Below, piece by piece: positions 8,758-18,249 of a stretch of 64,000 nt of DNA; position 1 is the stretch's first letter, and the number at the start of each line of letters is the position of its first letter. The position numbers were made by a program, and so were the translations under genes. Location: assembly GCA_019638845.1 (NCBI GenBank), contig JAHBSZ010000001.1, positions 620,001-684,000 on the forward strand, given 5' to 3'. The notes below the pieces were generated by a model, which saw only the letters and a list, made by a program, of their open reading frames with translations, was not told the DNA's origin and did no database searches. The stretch is from Salinibacterium sp. GTDB lineage: Bacteria; Actinomycetota; Actinomycetes; Actinomycetales; Microbacteriaceae.

Positions 8758-9799
8758 CAGCTCGATCCGACGAAGAGAGCAGGTCTTTCACCATCGGGAT
8801 GACCTTCGACCCGTAAAGCTCGATCGACGTCATCATGAGCTCGTGCGGGAGGGTGCCCGCACTGTACTTGAGGTCGAAGCGTTGGATGCCCAGAGTTCGG
8901 ATGGTGTTGGCGAGCTTGCGGGCGACGGTCTCGGGCGAGCCGAGATAGAGGGATCCGTGTGCGATCTCGTTCGCGAACTCGTCTTTCGTTGACGGGGCCC
9001 AGCCGCGCTCGGCGCCAATCCGGTCGCGCATCGCCTTGTGGTGTTCGTAGTACTGCTCGGCGGCGAGTTCGTCGGTCGCGGCGATAAATCCTGGCGAGTG
9101 CACGGCAATCGGCAGATCGGGCTTCTCCAGTTGAGCGAGCGCGCGGTGGAACAGGTCGACGTAGGGGGCGAACCGCGCGGGGTCGCCTCCGATGATCGCC
9201 AGCACGAGAGGCAGCTCGTACCGGGCGGCACGCACCACCGACTCGGGGCTACCGCCGACTCCGATCCACGTCTTCAGGTGCCCACCTTGGGTACGCGGGT
9301 ACACGTTCTGGTCCTTGAGGGCGGGGCGCAGTTCGCCGGCCCAGGTCACGGGGCGCTCTTTGATGAGCTCGGAGAACAAATCGAGCTTTTCTTCGAAGAG
9401 CTGCTCGTACATCGATAGATCGAAGCCAAAGAGCGGAAACGACTCAGTGAATGAACCTCGCCCGAGGATGACCTCTGCACGCCCGTTGGACAGCGCATCC
9501 ACTGTCGCGAAGCGCTGGAACACGCGAATCGGATCATCCGAACTGAGCACGGTCACGGCGGAACCGAGGTGAATATTTGTGGTGGCGGTAGCGATTCCGG
9601 CGAGAACGACCTCGGGGGCAGAGACCGCGAAGTCGACGCGATGGTGCTCCCCCACCCCGATGAAGTCGATGCCGAGCTCGTCAGCGAGCACCGCCTCAGC
9701 GACAAGATTCCGGATGACCTGCGCCTGACTCACGGGCGAGGAATCCAGTCCTACTGTCACGTCACCGAAAGTGTCGAGTCCGAACTCTACGTCTGCCAT
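8744..9799 (-). CDS. LLM class flavin-dependent oxidoreductase (luciferase-like)
   Basis: 351-residue TIM-barrel flavin oxidoreductase of the luciferase-like family. Diagnostic segments include IDFIGVGEHHR, IHLGSAVTVLSSDDP, GRAEVILGRGSF, and YLGSPETVARKLANTIRTLG near the end. ATG 9799 (MADVEFGLDTFGD) is chosen over the longer frame because the beta-barrel starts there and GAGG-like sequence precedes it. FMN or F420 dependence cannot be told apart from sequence alone. Substrate unknown. Confidence 0.92.
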   Translation of the reverse strand: MADVEFGLDTFGDVTVGLDSSPVSQAQVIRNLVAEAVLADELGIDFIGVGEHHRVDFAVSAPEVVLAGIATATTNIHLGSAVTVLSSDDPIRVFQRFATVDALSNGRAEVILGRGSFTESFPLFGFDLSMYEQLFEEKLDLFSELIKERPVTWAGELRPALKDQNVYPRTQGGHLKTWIGVGGSPESVVRAARYELPLVLAIIGGDPARFAPYVDLFHRALAQLEKPDLPIAVHSPGFIAATDELAAEQYYEHHKAMRDRIGAERGWAPSTKDEFANEIAHGSLYLGSPETVARKLANTIRTLGIQRFDLKYSAGTLPHELMMTSIELYGSKVIPMVKDLLSSSDRAVTPR

Positions 9800-9904
9800 C
9801 ACTGACCTCTGCTCTCCCCACCATATTCGATGCGTTCGCATCGATCTGTTCAACTGTGTGATGGCCCTGCGCATTCCCGTGTCGAGTATCTCAGCCCGGA
9901 CGCC

Positions 9905-9938
9905 ACGATGCCCCGGGCCTTACGGCCCGGGGCATCGT
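9905..9938 (-). terminator. Strong GC-rich hairpin downstream of the glycerol operon
   Basis: A perfect 15-bp stem (9905-9919 with 9924-9938, core GATGCCCCGGGCC) closed by a 4-base loop. It sits 11 bp past the stop of the last glycerol-operon gene. No T-run follows on the minus strand, so it may act as a weak terminator or as a 3'-end stabiliser. Confidence 0.6.
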
Positions 9939-9949
9939 TCGTCCCGCTA

Positions 9950-11797
9950 TCAGTAGATGACGGTCAGGGTGTTCGACACCGCGATGAGCGTCACCACTGT
10001 TGCGCTGATGAATCCACCGATGTACGGGTTGCCCGTGATGCGGTAGAGCTTGCGCGACAGTACCGCGGTTGCGGCCAAGATCACGATCACCGGGAACAGC
10101 CAGATACTGAAGATTCCGCCGAAGTTCGGGATCGTGTAGCCCGTGACAAAGAACGTCACGTACTGCGCGACAACCAGAACGATCGGTGCGAGCGCGTTGA
10201 CGAGCGCCAGCACCAGCGTGTTCAGCCACTCCTTGCCCCGGAGGGTAAAGCGGTTGAAGACGTTGATCGCTACCGAGTTGGCCACGAAGTAGACCAAGAA
10301 GAACGGCACATAGAGCAGTGCGATCCACAGCTTGTCAGCCCCGAAGTCCTTGACCGCGATCGTCCAGAACCGGAAGTCGGTGTTGAGCAGCCAGCTGAAG
10401 AAGAACACGATGCCGTAGGCGGCCGCGACCGTGACAACTGCAAGCGCGGCTGCAAGGCCGACCTTGCGCCAGCCTGGCAGCAGCCCAAGCGCACGCGGGC
10501 TCATCCCGTTCTTGCGACCGAACAGTAGGTACGAAATCGCCATGATGAGAATCGCGGCGAGACCGTTGACCGCCGCCCAGAATGCGATGAAGAACACCGC
10601 GCCCTGAGTGAAGATCGTGGGCAGGAAGTTGAACGAAATGCCCTGAATCCACGGCGTGTTGCTCATGACCACATAGCTGATCCCGGAGACGAGAGCCGAG
10701 ACGACCATCGCTCCCCAGAACCAGCCCAAGCCTGCACGCGTGTTCGGCGCAACGGCCATCGGGGCCTCGAGCTTCAGGCCAGCGAACGCACGCGTGGACA
10801 ACAGAGTGCGAGCGAACGCGAGGAGGAAGATCGCAAAGCCGATCAGACCCAGGGTCGTGAACGTCTCCTTGATCTGCCAGACCTGCGAACCCGAGTCGAT
10901 AGCGGTCGGTGCGCCGAATGCCTTGTCGAAGAAGTCGAGCTGGTCGGCAACGGTGCCCTTCGAGATCGTGCCCCACGGGTGAGTCTGGGGTGGCGTGAAC
11001 ACAACACGGATCGCTCCGCTGGCACCATCGGTGTAGAACGTGCCAGCCTCACGAACATCCGAGATGTCCTTGGGGTCGGTGCCGTAGTGCAAGAAGGACT
11101 GCGCATTCGGCGTTCCGATGTACTCGCGCGGCGGGGTCAGTACTGCTCCTTCTGCGCTGTAGCTACGGAAGAAGAACTCGTCATACTGGTCAGCGACCAG
11201 ACCGGTGTCGCGCGTGCCGTACAGGTTGAAGTAGGCGTTGTCGTTCGTGGCATCCGTGTAGACCGGGTCGTTATCGACGAGGAACACCGCGGCGATCAAC
11301 GGCTTTTCCGCAGCATTGTCGATCGCTACCGAGAAGTTGGCCGCACGCGCTCCGTTGGAGTGGCCGGATACCCCGATCTTCGACGCGTCGACGTACGGGA
11401 GGTCTGCGATCAACTTGACCGCGTCATACATGCCTGTTCCGCCCAGCGTGATATCCGAGGTGAGGTAGTCGGAGTCGCCGTGGCCGTACATGTCGATCGA
11501 CAGCACGACGTAGCCGCGTCGAGCTAGTTCGACGTAGTTGGCATCCTGCATCTCCTTGTTGTTCCACCACCCATGGGAGACGACGATCGCGGGCGCCTTG
11601 TGGTCTGCGGACACCCCGTTGGGCTTGTAGAGCAGCGCGCTCATCGACTCGCCTGAGGCGGTCTCCCAGCTCATGTTCTTGACCGTGACTGTGTACCCGT
11701 TGGTCTGGACGGCGGACGCCACGAGCGACGACACCACCATCAACACCAGCGAGAGCGCCAGCCAGAAGCTATTTCGCTTCATCATTGTGGGTTTCAT
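9950..11797 (-). CDS. Alpha/beta hydrolase fused to a polytopic membrane domain
   Basis: 615 residues. A signal-anchor helix (about 8-30) is followed by an alpha/beta hydrolase domain with VVSHGWWNNK (oxyanion loop), a GHGDSDY loop and nucleophile GHSNGARAA. A C-terminal half with about seven to eight membrane helices begins near residue 300. The catalytic domain is probably outside the membrane. Start ATG 11797 is chosen for its AAAGGAGTGAA ribosome site. It is the third gene after glpD and glpK, 33 bp below glpK, so it is likely co-transcribed and may release glycerol from an ester or lipid. That substrate is inference from context. The hydrolase-membrane fusion is uncharacterised as far as I can tell. 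Confidence 0.85.
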   Translation of the reverse strand: MKPTMMKRNSFWLALSLVLMVVSSLVASAVQTNGYTVTVKNMSWETASGESMSALLYKPNGVSADHKAPAIVVSHGWWNNKEMQDANYVELARRGYVVLSIDMYGHGDSDYLTSDITLGGTGMYDAVKLIADLPYVDASKIGVSGHSNGARAANFSVAIDNAAEKPLIAAVFLVDNDPVYTDATNDNAYFNLYGTRDTGLVADQYDEFFFRSYSAEGAVLTPPREYIGTPNAQSFLHYGTDPKDISDVREAGTFYTDGASGAIRVVFTPPQTHPWGTISKGTVADQLDFFDKAFGAPTAIDSGSQVWQIKETFTTLGLIGFAIFLLAFARTLLSTRAFAGLKLEAPMAVAPNTRAGLGWFWGAMVVSALVSGISYVVMSNTPWIQGISFNFLPTIFTQGAVFFIAFWAAVNGLAAILIMAISYLLFGRKNGMSPRALGLLPGWRKVGLAAALAVVTVAAAYGIVFFFSWLLNTDFRFWTIAVKDFGADKLWIALLYVPFFLVYFVANSVAINVFNRFTLRGKEWLNTLVLALVNALAPIVLVVAQYVTFFVTGYTIPNFGGIFSIWLFPVIVILAATAVLSRKLYRITGNPYIGGFISATVVTLIAVSNTLTVIY

Positions 11798-11830
11798 TTC
11801 ACTCCTTTGTGTTGTTGCACTGTTGATCAT

Positions 11831-13348
11831 TTAGTTCTCCACATCCCCGTCCACCCACCCCATGGTCTTCGTCACCGCTTTCTTCCAATTGCGGTAGAGC
11901 TGGTCGCGTTCGAGCGGGGCCATTTCTGGTGACCATCGCTTGTCCTCCGACCAGTTGTCAGTGACGTCTTGTTCGCCTCCCCAAAAGCCGACAGCGATGC
12001 CCGCGGCGAAGGCGGCACCCAATGCCGTCGTCTCCGTGACCTTCGGTCGGATCACGTCGACACCGAGCTGGTCGGCCTGGAACTGCATGAGCAGTTCGTT
12101 GGCGACCATTCCACCGTCGACGCGGAGTTCAGCGAGATCCACACCCGCATCCGCGTTCATTGCGTCCATCACCTCGCGGGTCTGGAACGCGGTCGCTTCG
12201 AGCGCGGCCCGGGCAATGTGGTTCTTGGTGACGTACCTCGTCAGTCCGAGGAGGGCCCCCCGGGCATCCGGTCGCCAGTAGGGGGCGAAGAGTCCGGAGA
12301 ACGCGGGCACGAAATACGCGCCGCCGTTGTCGTCGACCTTGCGGGCTAGCTTCTCGATATCTGGCGCATCGGCGAACATTCCAAGGTTGTCGCGCAACCA
12401 CTGCACGAGTGACCCTGTGACGGCGATCGACCCCTCGAGCGCATAGACGGGCGCTGCGTCACCAATCTGGTAACAGACCGTCGTCAACAGTCCATTGGCG
12501 CTACGCACGCGTTTCGTTCCCGTGTTCAGCAGCAGAAAGTTGCCGGTGCCATAGGTGTTCTTGGCCATGCCCTCCGAGAAGCAGGCCTGGCCAAAGGTCG
12601 CCGCCTGCTGGTCGCCGAGGATGCCCGCAATCGGCACTCCCGGCAGCATCCCGTGCTCACGCCCGTGGCCATAGACCTCGGAAGAGGAGCGAATCTCGGG
12701 GAGCATCGACAGCGGTATCCCGAACTCGCCGGCGATGTCGTCACGCCAGTGAAGGGTGTCGAGGTCCATGAGCATCGTGCGCGAGGCGTTCGTGACATCC
12801 GTGACGTGGATTCCCCCGTCAACGCCACCCGTCATGTTCCAGAGCAACCACGTGTCGATCGTGCCGAAGTAGAGGTCGCCGCGATCGGCCGCCTCGCGCG
12901 CACCCTCGATAGTGTCGAGGATCCAGCGGATCTTCGGGCCGGCGAAGTAAGTGGCAAGCGGGAGCCCGACGACATCCTTGTAGCGGTCCGCCCCTGCGGC
13001 GCCGCCGAGGTCTTCAACGAGCTTCTGGGTGCGGGTGTCTTGCCACACGATCGCGTTCGTTACAGGAACTCCGGTGTGACGATCCCAGACGACAGTCGTC
13101 TCCCGCTGGTTGGTGATGCCGACCGCAGCGAGATCCTGCGCGGTGAGGTTCGCCCGGGTCAGCGCGATGCCGACGACCTCTCGGACGTTGTTCCAGATCT
13201 GCTGTGGGTCGTGTTCGACCCACCCAGCCCGTGGAAAGATTTGGTCGTGCTCAAGCTGGCCGGACGCCACCACGCGTGCGGACCGGTCGAAGACGATCGC
13301 ACGGGAACTCGTGGTTCCCTGGTCGATCGACAAGACATACTCGGGCAT
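11831..13348 (-). CDS. glpK: Glycerol kinase
   Basis: 505 residues, full family length. Phosphorylates glycerol to glycerol 3-phosphate with ATP. The N-terminus [18 protein letters not shown] is the FGGY phosphate-binding loop. Further on are [12 protein letters not shown], the glycerol-contact region [21 protein letters not shown], and [16 protein letters not shown] near the C-terminal FGGY signature. It lies 35 bp downstream of glpD in the same direction and feeds that enzyme. The stop is followed after 33 bp by the membrane hydrolase. Confidence 0.98.
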   Translation of the reverse strand: MPEYVLSIDQGTTSSRAIVFDRSARVVASGQLEHDQIFPRAGWVEHDPQQIWNNVREVVGIALTRANLTAQDLAAVGITNQRETTVVWDRHTGVPVTNAIVWQDTRTQKLVEDLGGAAGADRYKDVVGLPLATYFAGPKIRWILDTIEGAREAADRGDLYFGTIDTWLLWNMTGGVDGGIHVTDVTNASRTMLMDLDTLHWRDDIAGEFGIPLSMLPEIRSSSEVYGHGREHGMLPGVPIAGILGDQQAATFGQACFSEGMAKNTYGTGNFLLLNTGTKRVRSANGLLTTVCYQIGDAAPVYALEGSIAVTGSLVQWLRDNLGMFADAPDIEKLARKVDDNGGAYFVPAFSGLFAPYWRPDARGALLGLTRYVTKNHIARAALEATAFQTREVMDAMNADAGVDLAELRVDGGMVANELLMQFQADQLGVDVIRPKVTETTALGAAFAAGIAVGFWGGEQDVTDNWSEDKRWSPEMAPLERDQLYRNWKKAVTKTMGWVDGDVEN

Positions 13349-13383
13349 CTATTTGCTCTCTCCGTTGAGATGGGTGGGTCGGG

Positions 13384-15150
13384 TCAGGGGTTCTGTGAGC
13401 TGAGCTTGTCGCTGAGGTCGACCATGGGGACGACCTCCTCGGCCTTGTCACGCTCACGTGACGCGCTTGCGTCGTCTGGCTGCTCAGCGGCCATCGCGTC
13501 TGCTGCGGCGCGCTTGCGGTAGAGGTCGATCTCGCGCGCCGTCTGCTTCTTCGTCCAGCCGAGCTGTGCCTCTGCGATGGCGGCAACTTCGGCCAGGGCA
13601 TCCGTCGCCTCGTCCGGAAACTCGTACACCATGCGGGTGCGGCGCATCATGAGGTCGTCGAGGTGCAAAGCTCCCTCGTGGGTGAGCGCGTAGACGATCT
13701 CGGCCCGCAAGTACGCGCTTGCGTGTTCGAGTGGCACGGCGGCACTCGGGTCGGCCTGCGCGATTGCGGCGATGTCACGGATGTTCGCGCCGTAGCGGTG
13801 GAAAAGGTGGTCGGTCAGCGCCTTGTCCCAACCGAGGGTCTCGATCACCGAAGCCAACTCGTGCTCGGCGGTGAGGAATCCGTTGGCCCCCTCCAGCGGA
13901 ATGCTCTGGGTGACAGACGGATTGCGCTTGGCCTCGGCGCCCAACGCGAAGTCGACGGCATCTTTCGCCATGACGCGGTAGGTCGTGAACTTGCCGCCCG
14001 CAATCGACACGAGGCCCGGCACGGGCGATGCGACTGTGTGCTCGCGCGACACCTTCGCAGATTGCGTGCCTTCCTTCGTGCCCGGCTGGAGCAAGGGCCG
14101 CAGGCCAGCCCAGGTGCCGATGATGTCGGAATGGGAGATCGGGTGATCGAGAACCTTGTTCGCCTCAGCAATGACATAGTCGATGTCGGCGGCAGTCGCG
14201 ACCGGGTTCATCAGGTCTTCGGTCCACGGGGTGTCGGTCGTGCCAATCACCCAGTACCGCGACCAGGGGATCACGAACAGCACGCTCTTGGAGGTCTGCA
14301 AGATGAGACCGGTCGTCCCCTGGATGCGCTCACGAGGCACGACGATATGGATGCCCTTCGACGCGAGTACCCTCAGGCCGCCCTCGTCGTCGGCGAGCGC
14401 CTGGGACTCCTCGGTCCACACTCCCGTCGAGCTGATGACGGTCTTCGCCTTGACCGGCAACTTTTCCCCGGTCTCGAGGTTCTGCACCACTGCACCGTCG
14501 ACGGCACCCGAGCTGTTCTTGGTGAGTTCGACGACCTGAGTCCGGGAGGCCGCGTGTGCCCCGTAGGAGACCGCGGTCCGCATTACGGTGAGCACGAGTC
14601 GGGCGTCGTCGACGTTCGCATCCCAGTACTCGATTGCACCGACCGCTGCCGTGGGCGCGAAGTCAGGGAACGCCTTCGTGAGACCGGCGCGCGACAGGTG
14701 GCGATGGAACGGCAGTGCGCGCTTCCCCCGTCGAACACTGGCAAGCAGGTCGTACAACAGGATGCCCGCGCCGACGAAAGCACGCTCGAACACGCGGTGG
14801 CGCAAGGGGTACAAGAAGGGAAGCGGCCGCACAAGGTGTGGGGCGATCGTCGTGAGGAGAAGGTCGCGCTCCTTGAGTGCTTCGAGCACGAGTTTGAAGT
14901 CGAGCATCTGGAGGTAGCGCAGCCCTCCGTGCACGAGCTTGCTCGAGCGGCTCGACGTTCCCGCGGCCCAGTCCTGCGCCTCGACAACCGCCGTCGAGAG
15001 GCCCCTGCTCACCGCGTCGAGCGCGATGCCGGCGCCGGTGACTCCGCCGCCGATGATGAGCAAGTCGAGCTCCTCGCCCGGCTTCGAGCTGGCGGCGAGG
15101 CGCGCCAGAGCACGGTCACGGCTCTCGGGGGTCATGCGGCTGTCGGTCAT
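13384..15150 (-). CDS. glpD: Glycerol-3-phosphate dehydrogenase, FAD-dependent
   Basis: 588 residues. Oxidises glycerol 3-phosphate to dihydroxyacetone phosphate at the inner face of the membrane, passing electrons to quinone. The FAD Rossmann motif LLIIGGGVTGAGIALDAVSR is near residue 30, followed by WAAGTSSRSSKLVHGGLRYL, a GlpD signature. The catalytic-domain segments GTTDTPW and SIAGGKFTTYR are present. It is the first gene of the glpD-glpK-hydrolase operon and is divergent from a SorC-type regulator. Confidence 0.97.
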   Translation of the reverse strand: MTDSRMTPESRDRALARLAASSKPGEELDLLIIGGGVTGAGIALDAVSRGLSTAVVEAQDWAAGTSSRSSKLVHGGLRYLQMLDFKLVLEALKERDLLLTTIAPHLVRPLPFLYPLRHRVFERAFVGAGILLYDLLASVRRGKRALPFHRHLSRAGLTKAFPDFAPTAAVGAIEYWDANVDDARLVLTVMRTAVSYGAHAASRTQVVELTKNSSGAVDGAVVQNLETGEKLPVKAKTVISSTGVWTEESQALADDEGGLRVLASKGIHIVVPRERIQGTTGLILQTSKSVLFVIPWSRYWVIGTTDTPWTEDLMNPVATAADIDYVIAEANKVLDHPISHSDIIGTWAGLRPLLQPGTKEGTQSAKVSREHTVASPVPGLVSIAGGKFTTYRVMAKDAVDFALGAEAKRNPSVTQSIPLEGANGFLTAEHELASVIETLGWDKALTDHLFHRYGANIRDIAAIAQADPSAAVPLEHASAYLRAEIVYALTHEGALHLDDLMMRRTRMVYEFPDEATDALAEVAAIAEAQLGWTKKQTAREIDLYRKRAAADAMAAEQPDDASASRERDKAEEVVPMVDLSDKLSSQNP

Positions 15151-15247
15151 CCGGTCCTGTGTTTCTTGTCGTTTGGCGCTTGACTAGTGGCGCCGTGCAG
15201 CAGCGTATTCCCAGCAAGGGGTGCTTTGGCAAACTGAGCAGCGAACG

Positions 15248-15261
15248 TGCACATACGTGCA
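15248..15261. promoter_or_regulatory. Inverted repeat in the glpD / SorC-regulator promoter
   Basis: TGCAC-ATAC-GTGCA, a perfect 5-bp inverted repeat just before the regulator start codon in the divergent intergenic region. Its location suggests an autoregulatory operator for the SorC-type protein; binding is inferred only. Confidence 0.4.
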
Positions 15262-15263
15262 GA

Positions 15264-16229
15264 ATGGTCAGTATGGATCGCGAAGAGACACTGCTAGCTG
15301 CGTCGTCGATGTACTACCTGCAGGACATCAAGATGGAGACGATCGCCAGTCGCCTCCACATGTCGAGGTCAAGCGTGTCTCGACTACTCAAGCAAGCGAG
15401 GGCCAGCGGGCTCGTCGAGATCACGCTCCGGCCGACCCCGACCCGAGCGCCCGGAGTGAGCCAGTACATCGCTTCGCAGTTCGGAGTGGAGGTCTACGTG
15501 GTCCCGGTACCCGACTCGGCAACCGACGAGGTGCGGCTCGAACAGGTCGCCATGAGCACCGCGCGGATGCTCACCGGCTGGTTCGACTCCGACATGGTCT
15601 TGGGCGTCGCATGGGGTACAACTTTGGGCGCCATCGCCCGACATCTCAGCAAAAAGCCGACGCGGGGGAGCTCGATAGTCCAACTCAACGGTGCCGCGAA
15701 CAACCGCACCTCGGGCGTCGAATACGTGGGAAGTCTCATCTCGCGATTCGGTGACGCCTTCGACGCAACCGTGCACCTATTCCCCGTCCCTGCGTTTTTC
15801 GACTACGCCTCGACGCGACGCGCGATGTGGGGCGAGCGCTCGATCGCCCGCGTTCTCGACGTGCAGCGACGAGCCGATGTCGCCCTCTTCTCGGTCGGCG
15901 CCGTCGGCGGTGAGGTGCCGAGTCACGTCTATTCGGCCGGCTATCTCGAAGCCGAGGACATCGAGACTCTCGAGTCCGAAGGGGTTGTCGGCGATGTCTG
16001 CACAGTCTTCCTCCGCGCTGACGGAACGTATGAAGACCTCACCCTGAACGAACGTGCAACTGGCCCCACCCCTGCCGAGCTCCGTCGCGTTCCCCGCCGC
16101 GTGTGCGCCGTGGCGGGCGACAGCAAGGTCATTCCCTTGCTTGCCGCCCTCCGCGCGGGTGTCATCACGCACCTCGTCCTCGACGAGCTGACCGCGACGA
16201 AGCTCGTGTCGATCGACGCTCGCGCCTAG
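15264..16229 (+). CDS. SorC/DeoR-type sugar-binding transcriptional regulator
   Basis: 321 residues. The N-terminal helix-turn-helix (about 8-55) reads YYLQDIKMETIASRLHMSRS followed by VSRLLKQARASGLVEI. It is followed by the SorC C-terminal sugar-phosphate domain with VLGVAWGTTLGAIARHL and ALFSVGAVGGEVPSHVYSAG. Such regulators sense phosphorylated sugars. Being divergent from glpD, it likely controls glycerol use and may respond to glycerol 3-phosphate or dihydroxyacetone phosphate. The frame is open further upstream; ATG 15264 (or 15273) fits the domain start. The usual actinobacterial glp regulators are DeoR-GlpR or IclR types, so this is a variant. Confidence 0.88.
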   Translation: MVSMDREETLLAASSMYYLQDIKMETIASRLHMSRSSVSRLLKQARASGLVEITLRPTPTRAPGVSQYIASQFGVEVYVVPVPDSATDEVRLEQVAMSTARMLTGWFDSDMVLGVAWGTTLGAIARHLSKKPTRGSSIVQLNGAANNRTSGVEYVGSLISRFGDAFDATVHLFPVPAFFDYASTRRAMWGERSIARVLDVQRRADVALFSVGAVGGEVPSHVYSAGYLEAEDIETLESEGVVGDVCTVFLRADGTYEDLTLNERATGPTPAELRRVPRRVCAVAGDSKVIPLLAALRAGVITHLVLDELTATKLVSIDARA

Positions 16230-17515
16230 CCGAAGTAGGACTCGATGGATGCCGCGTCACTAGCCACCACATCGCTGGTGATCAGATCGCCCGCCTGCGA
16301 ATTGAGAAGCGCAACCCACGCATCGAGTTGCGACTGCGCGAGTCCGCTCGCGAAGAGGGAGGCCGTGAGGTCGACCTTCGCCGCGTCATAGAGTGCGGAG
16401 AACGTCGGGTCGGCCATGAAGCGTTCGGCAAGAATGTTGCCCGAACTCGGGCCACCGTTTCCTCCAACGACATTGCCGCCCGCGACATTGCCGCCTTGGG
16501 GCGCGCCCGCCTGCGGGCCACCCGCCTGCGTCGCACCTTGGCCTACCTCGTTGCGCACTCCGAACGCGAGGTTCAGGTCCCACGACACCACGGTCATGAG
16601 CTGCGTCTCTTCGTCGTAGTAGAGGTACGAGTTGTTGCCCGGCCCCGCGATGTCGTCGAAGTTGTCGATCAGATCTTGGAAAGCGAGATAGGTCGCGAAC
16701 GACTCGACGTCGAGGTAGCTGTCCAGCTCGGCCGCGAAGGTCGCGTCGTCGGACTCGTTGATGAACTTGAGGAAAGTCGTGAGCGGAACAAGGTTGTCGT
16801 CGCCTGCCTCCTGGTCGAAGACATCCGTGTAGAGCTCAGCGTCGTCCCCTCGATAGCTGTAGTCGCCGCCGGACTCTGCCTTATAGAGCAGCGCGCTGTC
16901 GTCGCCGAACTGCTCGTCGACCCAGCCCTCGTCCGGATTCTGGATGACCAGACGTAGTTGCTGGGCTCCCCCGTCGAACGAGACTCGGGATGACACCGCC
17001 TCCTGGGTGGCCAGGCCAGTATCCGCGAGCAACTCGAGCGCGAGCGCCTCGTTGAGTGCAGACGACGAGTTGTTGCCGCGCACGACGAACTCGGTCTCGC
17101 CCAGATACTCCTGGTCGTCGACGAACTTGTCGAGCCGGATGACCCACGGCAGCGTTGCAGGGTCTGCATCCGCGGTCACATCCCGCAGGCTCGAATTGCC
17201 CTTGAGCTTGACGCCCACGTTCTCGAACACCACCCCGTCGATGGTGACCGTTCCGGTGCCCCACTCCTTGTCACCGCTGGCAAGATAGCTGGCGATCAGC
17301 GCGTCGTAGTCGACGCCCGCGATATCGATGGTGTGCACCGTTGACGAATCCCAGAAGCTCGACGTGTCGATGACTACCGCCGAAGATTGGGTGGTTTCCG
17401 TTGTTGTCGTCGTGACAGCGCAGGCGGTTAGGCCGCCGCCGACGAGCGCGAGTGTCGTGGCGAGGGCGAGCTGTCGTGCGATGCGGATCGCGAGAGGTGA
17501 AGTGTTCATGCCCAC
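16226..17515 (-). CDS. CotH-family lipoprotein (CotH kinase-like)
   Basis: 429 residues. The N-terminus (RQLALATTLALVGGGLTAC) is a lipoprotein signal with an LTAC lipobox, so the protein is surface-anchored. A CotH domain follows, with the landmarks VGVKLKGNSSLRD, LDKFVDDQEYLGETEFVVR, ESGGDYSYRG, and YLYYDEETQLMTVVSWDLN, where the late Asp residues belong to the atypical kinase site. A low-complexity G/A/Q/N-rich loop lies at about 325-350. CotH proteins phosphorylate spore-coat proteins in bacilli; the role in a non-sporing actinobacterium is unknown. It is convergent with the SorC regulator, overlapping by 4 bp. Confidence 0.87.
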   Translation of the reverse strand: MGMNTSPLAIRIARQLALATTLALVGGGLTACAVTTTTTETTQSSAVVIDTSSFWDSSTVHTIDIAGVDYDALIASYLASGDKEWGTGTVTIDGVVFENVGVKLKGNSSLRDVTADADPATLPWVIRLDKFVDDQEYLGETEFVVRGNNSSSALNEALALELLADTGLATQEAVSSRVSFDGGAQQLRLVIQNPDEGWVDEQFGDDSALLYKAESGGDYSYRGDDAELYTDVFDQEAGDDNLVPLTTFLKFINESDDATFAAELDSYLDVESFATYLAFQDLIDNFDDIAGPGNNSYLYYDEETQLMTVVSWDLNLAFGVRNEVGQGATQAGGPQAGAPQGGNVAGGNVVGGNGGPSSGNILAERFMADPTFSALYDAAKVDLTASLFASGLAQSQLDAWVALLNSQAGDLITSDVVASDAASIESYFG

Positions 17516-17574
17516 ACTTCAGCAACCCACAGTAGGTGCAGCCTTCGGGTTAGCTATGAAGAAACTATGGATGC

Positions 17575-18204
17575 CTAGCGCCAGGCCGGCCGGAATTGCA
17601 CGCTGATGCGCGGCCCCACTGCGTGCTTTGTCTTGAGAATCGCGTGCTCGTGCGTGCGCTGCGTGGACCCGCCCATAACGATCAAGTCGCCGTGGCCGAC
17701 GGGAAACTTCATCGTGCGCCCGCCACCCTTCGGGCGTACGGACAGCGAGCGCTCCGCGCCGACCGAGAGTATGGCAACCATCGTGTCTCGGTCGATCGAA
17801 CGACCGACCCGATCCCCGTGCCACGCGACGCTGTCGTCACCAGTGCGATAGAAGCAGAGCCCCGCTGTCTCGAATATCTGTCCGGGAGGGCGGCCGTAGT
17901 GCTCGTTCAGCGCGTCTTGTGCACTCGTCAGAACGGGGTCTGGGAACGTGGACCCCGCACCGAACCATGACACAAGCCGCGGCACCGCGACCACGCGGTC
18001 GTACATCTCGCGCTTGTCAGCTTTCCAGGGAACATCAACCGCGAGCCGCTCGAACAAGGCGTCGGAGTTGGACAGCCAGCCGGGACGCAAGTCGATCCAC
18101 GCGCCATCGTCGAGCGGGATTCGCTCGACCATGGCACCGAGAGGGCGCAGTTCGGGCTCGGAGAAGATGTCGTCGAAGAGTGAAGTCTGGAACGCAATGC
18201 TCAT
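17575..18204 (-). CDS. alkB: Alpha-ketoglutarate-dependent dioxygenase AlkB
   Basis: 209 residues. Fe(II)/2-oxoglutarate dioxygenase that removes alkyl lesions from DNA or RNA bases. The iron ligands are visible in SVAWHGDRVG (HxD), with a distal His in STQRTHEHAI. The 2-oxoglutarate arginine lies in PRISVQFRPAWR at the C-terminus, and LCFYRTGDDS is the usual nucleotide-lid region. Length is normal. It is a single gene, reading away from the downstream CotH gene's promoter region. Confidence 0.93.
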   Translation of the reverse strand: MSIAFQTSLFDDIFSEPELRPLGAMVERIPLDDGAWIDLRPGWLSNSDALFERLAVDVPWKADKREMYDRVVAVPRLVSWFGAGSTFPDPVLTSAQDALNEHYGRPPGQIFETAGLCFYRTGDDSVAWHGDRVGRSIDRDTMVAILSVGAERSLSVRPKGGGRTMKFPVGHGDLIVMGGSTQRTHEHAILKTKHAVGPRISVQFRPAWR

Positions 18205-18249
18205 GTATCGAGACTAGCAACATTCGAAGATATGTTCGATAGTTGTTGG

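Noticed and set aside
13663-15183. 506-residue plus-strand frame over glpD
   Set aside because: Antisense to an intact glpD with correct FAD motif and length.
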